A stretch of DNA of 39,912 nt from Thermoleophilia bacterium (GCA_014859345.1 JACUUL010000015.1:1-39912), one strand, 5' to 3'; counted from the first letter of the stretch, positions 22,871-33,652 are shown. The notes: generated by a model not told the origin, from the sequence alone. Numbers and translations are program-made.

Positions 22871-24730
22871 TTAGCGTGGAGATTTTCCGGTTAACCGGGA
22901 AAAGGCTTCATATGAGGGCTTGACGGAAAAATCCTCCCGCACCAAGCCGACCTTGTAGTTCGTGTCGTAAGCGTACCACCAAAAGACCTTCTCGATTTGG
23001 GGAAACTGCGATGCCTCCCTGTAAATCATGTTAAGGGCTTCCGCCTGGCCTGCCTCACCCAGGTGGCCCGCGTAAGCATCGCCATTATCAGAACTGGCAT
23101 AAGTTGTCTCGGTCAGCCAGACTCTCCTGTCATCGTCTCCATAACGGGTCGTAACCTCCACGACATTCGCCAGCCGGTCCCGGTACCATAACGGATCAGG
23201 GAAAGAATACTGGCGGTACATATCCGGCAGCTGGCCTTGAGCGGTTAACATGAACCATTGATAAGTATGGATATTCAGTATGTCGAAGTACTGGTCGATC
23301 ACGCCCGGGTCGCCAGGATGTCTTGCCTGGATCTCCTCATAAAGGTCCTCGACTCCCTGCCACAGGTATTGCCTCCAGCCATTCGGGTCCACCCTGCTGG
23401 TGGCGTATGCCGGAGGCACAGCGTCGGCGACCGCTCCGTTGAGCACAAGGCAGTCCGGGCAAACGTCCTTTACGGCATCGCGGCCCGCCTTCAGCAGATC
23501 CACGTACTGTTGAAGGGTTCCCTGCCAGCCGGAGAAGAATAACTGATCATTTGATTTGTATATCTTGCCAACATTAAATTCATGCCCTATCTCATAATGC
23601 TTTACCCCCTGATCCGAAGGCCATCCCATCTCCCTTGCAAGTTCACCTCCCGGTTTGTACCTGTTGACAGTCTCGGCGACAAATCTCGCGTAGTCTTCAT
23701 TTTTCTCAGGCGGGTAAGAGTAGGAGTCGAACTCGCCCCGGTGTTCCGGCGATACCGCCCAGTTGGGAGCGTAGACCAGGCCCGCGACAAGTTCAATGCC
23801 CCGATCATGCGCGGCGATGGCAAGCGCGTCGGTGGAGTCCCAATAATATGATTCCGGGCCTTCCGGCTGAATATCATTCCAATGCAACATCGCTCTTGCC
23901 GTATGCGCGCCGGCAGCCGCCATTTTGTCGAAGTTATCGTTCATATTTTTAGAGATAGCCCTGCTCGTCAGAGCCTCCCGCCCCAGCAGCACGCTGCCGC
24001 TGTAGACGCCATTCCCTTCATCCATCAGCCAATCCCAGGCTTCTGGATTATCACTCGTCCATCCCTCTGGTTCCACATCGAAGCTTTCCGACAGGATGAC
24101 TTCGCCAGTCCGGTGATCGGTCACCTTGACGTCGTCAAAGAGGGTATGCGCGCCTCTGACTCTCAGCGCCGCTTTACCGGAGCCTGCATCTACGGGATAT
24201 CCTTCCGCGGGCGACTTGCGAGCGCCATCAATGAAAACATGGATTCTTTCTTCGATTACCTCAGCCTTGACCGCGTACCAGCGCCCGAGTTCGAATCCGT
24301 CCGGTTCATAGGCGCTTACGAGGTATGACTGGATTGATGAATCGGTGAGCACCCATCTGTCCTTGTTCGGAAAGATGCCCAGATTATATTGGGCGCCACC
24401 GCCGCTCTGCACAAAAGTGACCCCGGACGTGGCGGTGCCTTCGGAAGTCCTCAGGATCTTCTGGCGGAATTCCAGGGTGAAATTCTCAGGCAGGCTGGCC
24501 ATTTCCTGGTGCCAGGCACGATTTATCCGGAAGATAGCGGAAATTCCGGTATTTACACCATAAAATTCCGCATCCCGAATCAGCGGTTTGCTCGTCTTTG
24601 GAGAATTCCCGGGATTCTGAACCTCCTGGGTCCCGGCGCCGGCACAGGCTACGGCCAGTATTGCGAATGCCTGCAGTAAAAGAACAGAGCCCATCGCTCG
24701 AAGGATCAGTGCGAATCTTTTGCTTTTCAC
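22871..24730 (-). CDS. Secreted clan GH-A glycoside hydrolase-like protein
   Basis: This 619-residue exported protein has an N-terminal hydrophobic signal ending at Cys29 in LAVAC, a lipobox-like but imperfect site. A beta-sandwich of the LamG/sugar-binding type follows at about 80-205. A (beta/alpha)8 domain covers about 260-615. The barrel shows the clan A pattern seen in GH39-like enzymes. A proposed acid/base Glu384 lies in HYEIGHEFN after strand 4, and a proposed nucleophile Glu541 in VWLTETTYA after strand 7. The residue before Glu384 is His383 where nearly all clan A enzymes have Asn. The start is a GTG with no Shine-Dalgarno, but TACTTT lies 8 nt upstream. It heads a minus-strand group with the two glycosyltransferases, suggesting synthesis and trimming of one surface glycan. 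Confidence 0.8.
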   Translation of the reverse strand: MKSKRFALILRAMGSVLLLQAFAILAVACAGAGTQEVQNPGNSPKTSKPLIRDAEFYGVNTGISAIFRINRAWHQEMASLPENFTLEFRQKILRTSEGTATSGVTFVQSGGGAQYNLGIFPNKDRWVLTDSSIQSYLVSAYEPDGFELGRWYAVKAEVIEERIHVFIDGARKSPAEGYPVDAGSGKAALRVRGAHTLFDDVKVTDHRTGEVILSESFDVEPEGWTSDNPEAWDWLMDEGNGVYSGSVLLGREALTSRAISKNMNDNFDKMAAAGAHTARAMLHWNDIQPEGPESYYWDSTDALAIAAHDRGIELVAGLVYAPNWAVSPEHRGEFDSYSYPPEKNEDYARFVAETVNRYKPGGELAREMGWPSDQGVKHYEIGHEFNVGKIYKSNDQLFFSGWQGTLQQYVDLLKAGRDAVKDVCPDCLVLNGAVADAVPPAYATSRVDPNGWRQYLWQGVEDLYEEIQARHPGDPGVIDQYFDILNIHTYQWFMLTAQGQLPDMYRQYSFPDPLWYRDRLANVVEVTTRYGDDDRRVWLTETTYASSDNGDAYAGHLGEAGQAEALNMIYREASQFPQIEKVFWWYAYDTNYKVGLVREDFSVKPSYEAFSRLTGKSPR

Positions 24731-24926
24731 GTTATTTCAAAGTAGGAAGACCGAGATTATGCTACAGGGAGACGGCGCCGGAGGTCGGAGCTTTTCCTGG
24801 GAAGCATTCCGGGAATTTTAACTACATTGTACAACAAGCTGTGCTCCGTGTCTCTGATTCGCGGTCAGGCTGTCGCAACCAGATTTGCCCTCAAGCAGGT
24901 ACTTTTGGGTACACGGGAAGAGCCGG

Positions 24927-27026
<2,100 letters not shown>

Positions 27027-27099
27027 TCCTCATATATACCCGCTCAAGCAAATTTATCCCTTCGCGAATGCTTTCATTCATCTCTCGCGGGCGATCTGC

Positions 27100-27105
27100 T
27101 AGATT
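27100..27105 (+). promoter_or_regulatory. -10 element of the MidA-family gene, leaderless geometry
   Basis: TAGATT ends 9 nt before the ATG at 27115. The -35 region 17 nt upstream (TTCATC) is weak. No Shine-Dalgarno sequence precedes that ATG. An internal in-frame ATG at 27136 has GAAGGA only 3 nt upstream and is a second, less likely start. Confidence 0.45.
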
Positions 27106-27114
27106 CTGAATATC

Positions 27115-28248
27115 ATGACCAACGACGAAGGACGCATGACGTCGCTCAGCGACATCATCAGGGAGAGGATAAGGCGCGAGGGCCCTATCTCGTTCGAGAG
27201 CTTCATGGAGATGGCGCTTTACCATCCGGGCCTCGGCTATTACGCGCGCGAGGTGTCGCCGGTCGGCCGCGATGGCGATTATTACACCGGACCGCACACG
27301 CACGTCCTTTTCGGGGCCATGATGGGAAAGCAGATGGAGGAGATGTGGTCGCTGCTGGATGAGCCCCGGCGCTTCACCGTGGTCGAGATGGGCGCCGGCG
27401 CCGGACATCTGGCCGCGGATCTCCTCGATTATCTGAGAGGCAGGCCGCTTTATGAATGCCTGCGCTACGTCATCATAGAGCCCAACCCTTTTTTCAGGCA
27501 TATCCAGCGGGCGCTCCTGAAAAGTCGGGGCCATCAGGCCTCCTGGCACCGTGAGCCCGGCTCAATGGCCTCCTTCACAGGCTGTTTCCTCTCCAACGAA
27601 CTGCTGGACTCCCTGCCGGTCAGGCTGGTCGAGATGAATGAAGAGCTACTGGAGATATATGTGGACGCCATCGGCGCCGGCCTCAGAGAGCTGAAGCGGC
27701 CGGCGTCGCCGGAGACCAGGCAATACCTGGACGAATTCAGAATCTTCCTGCCTTCCGGATACCGGACGGAGATCAACCTGAGGATCAGGGATCTGCTCAG
27801 CGTGATCAGAGGCCGTTTGCACGCGGGTTTTGTTCTTACCGCGGATTACGGATTCCCGGCGGCGGAGTATTACGGCCCGGCGAGAAACCGGGGCACGCTG
27901 CTGTGCTACCGCCGCCACCAGGCCGGCGAGAATCCGCTGGCATATCCTGGCGAGCAGGATATCACCGCGCATGTCAATTTCTCGTCACTGCATAAATGGG
28001 GCGGGGAAATGGGTTTTGAGACTCTCGGCTACGCGGCCCAGGGTACATATCTGGTATCCATGGGAATCCACGAGCTGCTGCCAGGGTACGTTGGCAATCC
28101 CCCCGACCCGGTGGCCCTGGCCCGGGCCAAGCAACTGATAATGCCTGAAGGGATGGGAGAGACGCACAAGATGATGATTCAGGCCAAAGGTCCCGCAGGT
28201 TTCGAAATCTCCGGCTATGCCCTAAGAAACGAAATGGCTAGACTTTGA
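27115..28248 (+). CDS. SAM-dependent methyltransferase, MidA/NDUFAF7 family
   Basis: This 377-residue protein matches the DUF185 family of MidA and NDUFAF7, arginine methyltransferases that in mitochondria assist respiratory complex I assembly. Family features are visible in order: FMEMALYHPGLGYYA near the N-terminus, the DYYTGPH segment, SAM-binding VVEMGAGAGHLAADLL at about 90-103, YVIIEPNP, the GCFLSNELLDSLPV acidic motif, LTADYGFPAAEYY and the C-terminal HKMMIQAKG. The sequence appears complete. Bacterial members are widespread but their substrates are mostly unknown. No complex I subunit is in the window. It faces the Ca2+-type ATPase gene convergently with a 30-nt gap. Confidence 0.9.
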   Translation: MTNDEGRMTSLSDIIRERIRREGPISFESFMEMALYHPGLGYYAREVSPVGRDGDYYTGPHTHVLFGAMMGKQMEEMWSLLDEPRRFTVVEMGAGAGHLAADLLDYLRGRPLYECLRYVIIEPNPFFRHIQRALLKSRGHQASWHREPGSMASFTGCFLSNELLDSLPVRLVEMNEELLEIYVDAIGAGLRELKRPASPETRQYLDEFRIFLPSGYRTEINLRIRDLLSVIRGRLHAGFVLTADYGFPAAEYYGPARNRGTLLCYRRHQAGENPLAYPGEQDITAHVNFSSLHKWGGEMGFETLGYAAQGTYLVSMGIHELLPGYVGNPPDPVALARAKQLIMPEGMGETHKMMIQAKGPAGFEISGYALRNEMARL

Positions 28249-28278
28249 GGCGGCTCGATATCGGCCTCCTCCCGCCGG

Positions 28279-31050
28279 TTACGGCGCCCTTCTTTCCCTG
28301 ATCCGGTATACCAGTTTTATCAACTCGTCCACCACCAGTACGCTGCTGGCGACCGCGGCAATGAAGAACCAGTCTGTCAGCGCCAGCGGAACAGTGCCGA
28401 AGACCGGCTCCGACCCGGGCAGGTAAACAGCCATCAACTGCAATCCGATACCGGCCGACAGGCCCAAAAGCAACAAGCGGTTGGTAAAAAAGCCGATGGC
28501 AAAGATCGACAGTTTCATCGAGCGGGTGCTCACGGCGCGGAACCACTCAAAGGCCGCCAGCGTGCAGAACGCGACAGTACGCGCGTACTCCTCGGTGTTA
28601 CTGTTGAGCATGTACTGAAACAGGCCCAGGGTGCCGATGGCAATCACCGGGGCCAGCATTATCACCCTCAAGATTGACGTACGGTTCAGTATTCCCTCTT
28701 TGACGGGCCGGGGCGGGTAGCGCAGCAGATCCTCGTGCTTGGGCTCCAGCCCGAGAGGTATCACCGACATGCCGTCGGTTACCAGGTTAATCCAGAGGAT
28801 CATGACCGCTGTCAAAGGCAGCGGCATGCCAAGGATCAGCGCGGCAATCAGCGTCAATATCTCGCCCAGATTGGTCGTGATCAGGAACATGATCACCCGG
28901 CGCAGGTTGCTGAAGATGATGCGTCCCTGCTCTATGGCCCCGACAATAGTGGCGAAATTATCGTCGGTCAGCACCATATCGGCCGCCTCTTTGGCCACCT
29001 CGGTTCCGGCTATTCCCATGGCGACGCCGATATCAGCGCGCTTCAGAGCCGGGGCATCGTTAACGCCGTCCCCGGTGACGGCGACGACTTCCCGTGCCTG
29101 TTCGAGAGCCTCGACGATACGGAATTTATGTATCGGCGAAACCCGCGCAAAGACGCCGATGTCCTTGACTATCCGGCTCAATTCTTCATCCGACATCCCG
29201 TCAAGATCGTTGCCGGTGACAACCCTTTCTCCACGTCTGGTAATGCCGGTCCTGTCGGCGATGGCCGCCGCGGTGGTGCCCTGATCGCCTGTGATCATCA
29301 TGACGCTTATGCCGGATCTCTGGGCCGCCGCGATGGCCTCGATTGCCTCCGGCCTCGGCGGATCCATAAGTCCCCACAGGCCGACGAAGATGAGGCTTTG
29401 CTCGGCCTCGGAGCGCTCAGCTTCTTCAGTGTCTTCCGGCAATTCCCTGTAGGCGCCGCCGATCACTCTCAGGGCATCGGCTGCGTAGCTCTCCGCAGCC
29501 TCCGCGATCTCGTTCCGGATCTCCTCATCAAGAGGCCGCTTCTCCCCGTTTATCTGTATGCTGTCACAGAATTCGAGAATCCGGTCCCAGCCTCCCTTGA
29601 CCAGCAAGCGCGCATCTCCCGTTTCCCGGTTCCGGTTCAGGGTGGCCATGTACTTGAACTTGCTGGAGAACGGAATCTCATCCAGCCGCGGGTTGTCGTG
29701 GTTCGTGTCCACCGGATTCAAACCCAGCTTGTGGGCGGCGGCCAGCAGAGCGCCTTCCGTCGGGTTTCCCTGGACTTTCCACTGTCCGTCATCGAGCTCC
29801 AGGGTGGCGTTATTGGCCAGTACGCCGATGGCCATCAGCATATCGAGATCGGGTGAGCTTCCCGGCTCCATGTTTTTCTCATTGCTTTCCGGCGTTATTT
29901 TGCCCTCGGGAGAAAATCCGTCTCCCGTCAGCCGGTATTCCTGATTCCCCGCGCGAACGCGGGTGGCTGTCATCTCGTTGCGGGTGATGGTGCCGGTCTT
30001 GTCGGAGCAGATGACAGTGGTCGATCCCAGAGTTTCCACGCTGGGCAGCCGGCGGATGATTGCGTTTTTCTCAGCCATGCGGCGCACCCCGACAGCCAGC
30101 ACTACACTGATGACGGCGGGCAAACCTTCGGGTATGGCGGAAACTGCAGCCGCCGCCGCGAAGACCATCATCTCCAGAGCGGTGTAGCCTCGCAGCAGTC
30201 CCAATGAGAAAATGAAGACCGCGACGGTCACCGCGGCGATGCCGATATAGCTTCCGAGCGATGCCACCCGTTTCTGCAGCGGAGTCCGGCCGCGCACTGC
30301 CTTCTGCACTTCTCCAGCTATCTCGCCCAGGGCTGTCTGCATACCGGTCTGCACCACGATGGCGCGGGCCCGGCCGCCGGTGACGCTGGTTGACGACCAT
30401 ATCATGTTTTGCCGTTCTGCCAGCGCCAGCAGGCCATCGAGCTTTTCATGGCTCTTTTGCACCGGCTCCGATTCACCTGTCAGAGCCGATTCGTCCATGG
30501 CAAATTCATGCGACTCAATCACACGCGCGTCGGCCGGCGCCAGGTCGCCTGTCTCCAGCATCAGCACATCTCCCGGGACTACCTGTTCGGCCGGGAGAAC
30601 CTCTATCTCGCCATCCCGCAACACCCTGGCCCTGGGGGCGGACAGCTTGCGCAGCGCTTCCAGGGTTTTTTCAGCGCGCCACTCCTGGCTCACTCCGATG
30701 ACTGCGTTAAGCAGCAGAACCGCCGCAATTACGCCAGAATCGATAAAATGCTGCGCCAGAAGGGAAATAAGCGCGGCGACCATCAGCATGTAGATGAGCG
30801 GGCTTTGAAACTGCTTGAGCGCCAGGCTCGTCAGGGAGGGTCCGCCGCCGCTTTCGATCAGATTCGGCCCGTGTTCCTGCAGGCGGCGCTCAGCCTGGTC
30901 GGCTGTCAGTCCCTCATCATCTGCAGACAGGCGCTGGTAAATCTCGTCCAGCGTCAGCGAATGCCAAGGAATTTCCTCTGTTTTTTGCTCCGCGGGCTGC
31001 GAGGCGCCTCCCTTGCCTTGCATTTTATCGCCGGCGTTCGACGCCGCCAC
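28279..31050 (-). CDS. Cation-transporting P2-type ATPase (Ca2+-ATPase-like)
   Basis: This 923-residue pump has the full P2 layout: a cation-ATPase N-terminal domain (about 28-95), ten membrane segments, the actuator TGES, DKTGT near 350 and GDGVND. The ion-site signatures resemble SERCA: PEGLP in M4, an Asn and Glu in M5 (TTNLGE) and NLVTD in M6. This argues for Ca2+ rather than Na+/K+ or H+ transport and for export from the cytoplasm. The first 27 residues are hydrophilic and vary in such proteins. The GTG at 31050 has AGGA close upstream. An ATG at 31023 would also begin before the conserved domain. It lies downstream of a carbonic anhydrase gene on the same strand. Confidence 0.92.
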   Translation of the reverse strand: MAASNAGDKMQGKGGASQPAEQKTEEIPWHSLTLDEIYQRLSADDEGLTADQAERRLQEHGPNLIESGGGPSLTSLALKQFQSPLIYMLMVAALISLLAQHFIDSGVIAAVLLLNAVIGVSQEWRAEKTLEALRKLSAPRARVLRDGEIEVLPAEQVVPGDVLMLETGDLAPADARVIESHEFAMDESALTGESEPVQKSHEKLDGLLALAERQNMIWSSTSVTGGRARAIVVQTGMQTALGEIAGEVQKAVRGRTPLQKRVASLGSYIGIAAVTVAVFIFSLGLLRGYTALEMMVFAAAAAVSAIPEGLPAVISVVLAVGVRRMAEKNAIIRRLPSVETLGSTTVICSDKTGTITRNEMTATRVRAGNQEYRLTGDGFSPEGKITPESNEKNMEPGSSPDLDMLMAIGVLANNATLELDDGQWKVQGNPTEGALLAAAHKLGLNPVDTNHDNPRLDEIPFSSKFKYMATLNRNRETGDARLLVKGGWDRILEFCDSIQINGEKRPLDEEIRNEIAEAAESYAADALRVIGGAYRELPEDTEEAERSEAEQSLIFVGLWGLMDPPRPEAIEAIAAAQRSGISVMMITGDQGTTAAAIADRTGITRRGERVVTGNDLDGMSDEELSRIVKDIGVFARVSPIHKFRIVEALEQAREVVAVTGDGVNDAPALKRADIGVAMGIAGTEVAKEAADMVLTDDNFATIVGAIEQGRIIFSNLRRVIMFLITTNLGEILTLIAALILGMPLPLTAVMILWINLVTDGMSVIPLGLEPKHEDLLRYPPRPVKEGILNRTSILRVIMLAPVIAIGTLGLFQYMLNSNTEEYARTVAFCTLAAFEWFRAVSTRSMKLSIFAIGFFTNRLLLLGLSAGIGLQLMAVYLPGSEPVFGTVPLALTDWFFIAAVASSVLVVDELIKLVYRIRERRAP

Positions 31051-31368
31051 GTTCCTGCCTTCGCCACCGGCGTGGCGCTAATAATGCGTTTTCCCTATTC
31101 AGCATGACTTGAATCAAATTTGCGGTAGTCTACGCACAAACATGCTCCGGCGCAAATCGCCCTGCCGGCAGCCTGTTCTCCCCGCCGGAGAGATCCGAAG
31201 TAAACAGCTTGCTCACGATGGCTCCGAAAACAGCCGTCCCGGCGCCCACCGCAGATAGGCGGCCATGCCCGACAACTCCACCAGGGTTTGAAATACAATG
31301 GCCACCGCGGCCAGCTCAAATCCTGCCGGCAGCGCCAGCGCCAGTGGCAGCACTCAGCGACCGGCGCG
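31051..31368 (-). other. 318-nt gap between Ca2+-type ATPase and carbonic anhydrase genes
   Basis: No clear full gene lies here. The stretch holds a 46-codon minus-strand frame (31213-31353) that reads like a membrane-protein fragment, described separately. The part nearest the ATPase gene (31051-31212) is non-coding by eye and presumably contains that gene's promoter, but I see no convincing -35/-10 pair. Confidence 0.4.
31213..31353 (-). pseudogene. Short membrane-like frame, possible remnant or small protein
   Basis: A 46-codon minus-strand frame opens with GTG right after an in-frame TGA, 15 nt beyond the carbonic anhydrase stop codon. It encodes a hydrophobic stretch (VLPLALALPAGFELAAVAIV, then FQTLVELSGMAAYL) and ends RWAPGRLFSEPS. 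The composition is that of a real transmembrane helix or two, unlike typical shadow frames. There is no Shine-Dalgarno sequence. It may be the 3' remnant of a decayed membrane gene or a genuine one-helix small protein translated by coupling to the carbonic anhydrase gene. Confidence 0.3.
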
Positions 31369-31998
31369 TCATTCCCCGAAAAAATCCACGACACCCGTCT
31401 CCAGGGAATACTCGGCTCCAGCAATCTTGAGTCCGTCTTGGCCGGCGAGACGCTCAAGTATATCGGAACCGTGCCGGAGATGGCCTACCGAGGCGCGGAT
31501 ATTGGCGCGGATGGCTTCCCTCTTCAGCTTGTCCGGATCCCGGCTTAACTCCGTGTCCAGCAAAGGCTCTATAGACGGCCGCACCCGGTCGATTATGGAC
31601 CGCATATTCCGCGAATGCGCCTCGCCGGGCCGTCGCAGCGCCTCCAGCGTCGCCAGCACCGCGCCACACCAGGAATGACCCATAACCACAACCAGCCTGG
31701 TGCCGAACCTTTCAGCCGCGAACTCGACGCTGCCAACCTGCGACGGAGCGACGATGTTTCCGGCCACCCGGATCACGAACAGGTCGCCAAAGCCCTGGTC
31801 GAAAACCAGTTCCGCCGGCACCCGGGAATCGGAGCAGCCCAGAATGATCGCGAACGGCTGTTGTCCGGCAGCCGGTTCCACGCACAGCGAATCCTTCAAA
31901 AGCTCCCGGCAGGCAGAACGGTTTTCGACGAACCTACGGTTCCCCTCTCGCAGTCGTTCAAGAGCTTCCTTTGCCGTTATGTGGTTGCGGCCGTTCAT
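31369..31998 (-). CDS. Beta-class carbonic anhydrase
   Basis: This zinc enzyme interconverts CO2 and bicarbonate in the cytoplasm. The 209-residue sequence has zinc ligands Cys55, His108 and Cys111 and the Asp57/Arg59 dyad in CSDSR. The VAGNIV strand and the GHSWCGA motif are as expected for the family. The N-terminal 25 residues form the usual helical arm (EALERLREGNRRF). No signal peptide is present. The start ATG at 31998 lacks a Shine-Dalgarno sequence and sits 11 nt behind a TAATAT -10 element. In an organism with formate-tetrahydrofolate ligase it could supply CO2 or bicarbonate to C1 metabolism. Being directly upstream of a Ca2+-type ATPase, it might also influence calcium carbonate equilibrium; both ideas are inference. 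Confidence 0.94.
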   Translation of the reverse strand: MNGRNHITAKEALERLREGNRRFVENRSACRELLKDSLCVEPAAGQQPFAIILGCSDSRVPAELVFDQGFGDLFVIRVAGNIVAPSQVGSVEFAAERFGTRLVVVMGHSWCGAVLATLEALRRPGEAHSRNMRSIIDRVRPSIEPLLDTELSRDPDKLKREAIRANIRASVGHLRHGSDILERLAGQDGLKIAGAEYSLETGVVDFFGE

Positions 31999-32009
31999 TT
32001 CGACACACG

Positions 32010-32039
32010 ATATTACTATGGCTCACTGATCGAGAGCAA
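32010..32039 (-). promoter_or_regulatory. Promoter of the carbonic anhydrase gene
   Basis: On the minus strand, TTGCTC (32034-32039) and TAATAT (32010-32015) are spaced by 18 nt. The -10 ends 11 nt before the ATG at 31998, so the leader would be only a few nucleotides long. No ribosome-binding sequence is present. Confidence 0.55.
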
Positions 32040-32071
32040 AACGGTGTCCACCGCTACAAGGATAATTCGCC

Positions 32072-32108
32072 ATCGTTTATAATTAACGATATCATGAGGT
32101 TTGATATC
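32072..32108. repeat. Two overlapping inverted repeats, candidate operator
   Basis: ATCGTT (32072-32077) pairs with AACGAT (32085-32090) across 7 nt. GATATCA (32088-32094) pairs with TGATATC (32102-32108), also across 7 nt. The two palindromes share the GAT at 32088-32090 and lie in the 174-bp divergent region between the carbonic anhydrase and the membrane glycosyltransferase genes. The first spacer contains TATAAT on the plus strand. Equal spacers and the central position fit a dimeric repressor or regulator site. Confidence 0.4.
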
Positions 32109-32132
32109 ACGCCGTGAATCGACATTGTCACA

Positions 32133-32161
32133 CTGACTCCGCGCTCAATCCCTGATATCTT
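32133..32161 (+). promoter_or_regulatory. Promoter of the membrane glycosyltransferase-like gene
   Basis: CTGACT (32133-32138) and TATCTT (32156-32161) are spaced by 17 nt, and the -10 ends 11 nt before the ATG at 32173. There is no Shine-Dalgarno sequence, so the mRNA would have a very short leader. Confidence 0.5.
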
Positions 32162-32172
32162 TTCATCTTAAA

Positions 32173-33597
32173 ATGGCTTCCGGTAAAAAAGCAGGAACCT
32201 CAAATCGTAAAGAAAAAGGGCGGAGGAAGGGCGATCCCCTGCTAACCGCAGACCGCTCGACTGAACTCCTGATCGATCTGACAATTGCCTCTCTCATCCT
32301 GGCAATTGTCGTGCTTGTCTACAGCATTTCGATGCCGGTGGTCGCGGATTCGCGCTGGTCCGTTCATACGGCTATGAGCGTGATCAAGGAAGGTAACATC
32401 AACCTGAACGAATACCGGCAGGTTCTGGCGGCGAATAACTACTACATGATCGAAAACCACGAAGGCAACCTCTATAACCGTTTCCCGATAGGAGTATCGC
32501 TGATGGTGGTGCCCCTGGTCTTCATCTACGACCGGTTCGCAGGACTTGGCGAGGTGGTAAAAACCACGATTCCCAGTGAAGTCGAACTCTACGCGGCCTC
32601 TATCATCGTGGCAGCGGCGGGCATCTTCATTTTCCTGATTGGAAAGAAATGCACTGGAAAAAGATGGCAGGGCCTGCTTTTGGCGGCTGTCTTTGCCTTT
32701 GCCACCTCTGCCTGGTCGACAGCCGGCCTGGCATTGTGGCAGCACGGACCGACAATGCTCATGCTGTCGGCCGCGCTCTATCTGATCCTGCTGGCCAGGG
32801 AGCGGCCGGCCCTTATCCAGCTCGCGGCGCTGCCCTTGAGTTTTTCATTTATTGTCAGGCCGACCAACGCCATTCCCATCGTGCTGTTTTCCATTTACGT
32901 TTTTCTTGAGCACCGCCGCTACTTCCTCAGGTACGCGTTGCTCGGGATCCTGCTCGCCCTGCCGTTCCTGGCTTTAAATTATTCGATATACGGGCAGCTT
33001 GTCTCGCCCTATTACTCACCCGACCGGCTGGGGACGACCTCCGGCATACCCCGGTTCCTGGTCGGACTGGCCGGCACCACGATTAGTCCCGGGAGAGGTC
33101 TGTTCCTGTTTTCGCCGGTTTTGCTTCTTTCTCTTGCGGGCATCTACCTGAAGGTCAGAAGCAGGCGTTTTTACAGGCTGGATTATTTCCTTGCCGCGAT
33201 TATCTTATTGCACTGGTTTTCGATCTCGTCGGTGATGCAATGGTGGGGGGGTCATTCGTATGGTCCGCGTTTTTTCGCCGACATGATCCCCTTCTTTATC
33301 TACTTTCTGATTCCGGTCTTTGAGAGGATTTCAAGCCTGAAGTCCAGACTCACGACTTCCGCCGCCTGGAGCCTGGTTGCCGTGCTTGTGTTGTTCAGTG
33401 TGTTTGTCCAGTTCCGAGGCGCCACCTGCTCACAGGTCCAGTCATGGAACGTCCGCCCCGAAATCCATGAAAACAGGGAAAGGCTCTGGGATTACGGCGA
33501 TATCTCCTATCTCTCCGGAATCGGCGACAACCTCTTTCGCTGGCATGAAAAATGCTTCGCTGACGACGCTCAATTTTTCATCACACTGCAGCCATAG
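32173..33597 (+). CDS. Polytopic membrane protein, GT-C glycosyltransferase-like
   Basis: This 474-residue protein has a basic N-terminus (about 1-25) and roughly ten to eleven membrane segments. The first extracytoplasmic loop (SMPVVADSRWSVHTAMSVIKEGNINLNEY) resembles the loop after helix 1 in prokaryotic GT39-type proteins and contains an Asp before Ser-Arg. A second loop has ENHEGNLYNRFPIG. The C-terminal tail after about residue 420 is polar and has two cysteines. Family membership is weaker than for the pair at 19350-22815, and no HPPL motif is present. It may transfer sugars from polyprenyl phosphate, or be a related protein without that activity. It is divergent from the carbonic anhydrase gene and convergent with the ABC operon. 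Confidence 0.75.
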   Translation: MASGKKAGTSNRKEKGRRKGDPLLTADRSTELLIDLTIASLILAIVVLVYSISMPVVADSRWSVHTAMSVIKEGNINLNEYRQVLAANNYYMIENHEGNLYNRFPIGVSLMVVPLVFIYDRFAGLGEVVKTTIPSEVELYAASIIVAAAGIFIFLIGKKCTGKRWQGLLLAAVFAFATSAWSTAGLALWQHGPTMLMLSAALYLILLARERPALIQLAALPLSFSFIVRPTNAIPIVLFSIYVFLEHRRYFLRYALLGILLALPFLALNYSIYGQLVSPYYSPDRLGTTSGIPRFLVGLAGTTISPGRGLFLFSPVLLLSLAGIYLKVRSRRFYRLDYFLAAIILLHWFSISSVMQWWGGHSYGPRFFADMIPFFIYFLIPVFERISSLKSRLTTSAAWSLVAVLVLFSVFVQFRGATCSQVQSWNVRPEIHENRERLWDYGDISYLSGIGDNLFRWHEKCFADDAQFFITLQP

Positions 33598-33652
33598 GTT
33601 TCCGGCCCGAAATTGGCAAATGACGCGCATCTCTGATGGCGCAGCCTGCCCG

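Noticed and set aside
24823-24831. CopY-type copper box TACATTGTA
   Set aside because: It is 9 rather than 10 nt long (the box is TACANNTGTA) and lies downstream of copB rather than at its promoter.
28735-29856. 373-codon plus-strand frame opposite the P2 ATPase
   Set aside because: It is a shadow of a complete, motif-verified gene.
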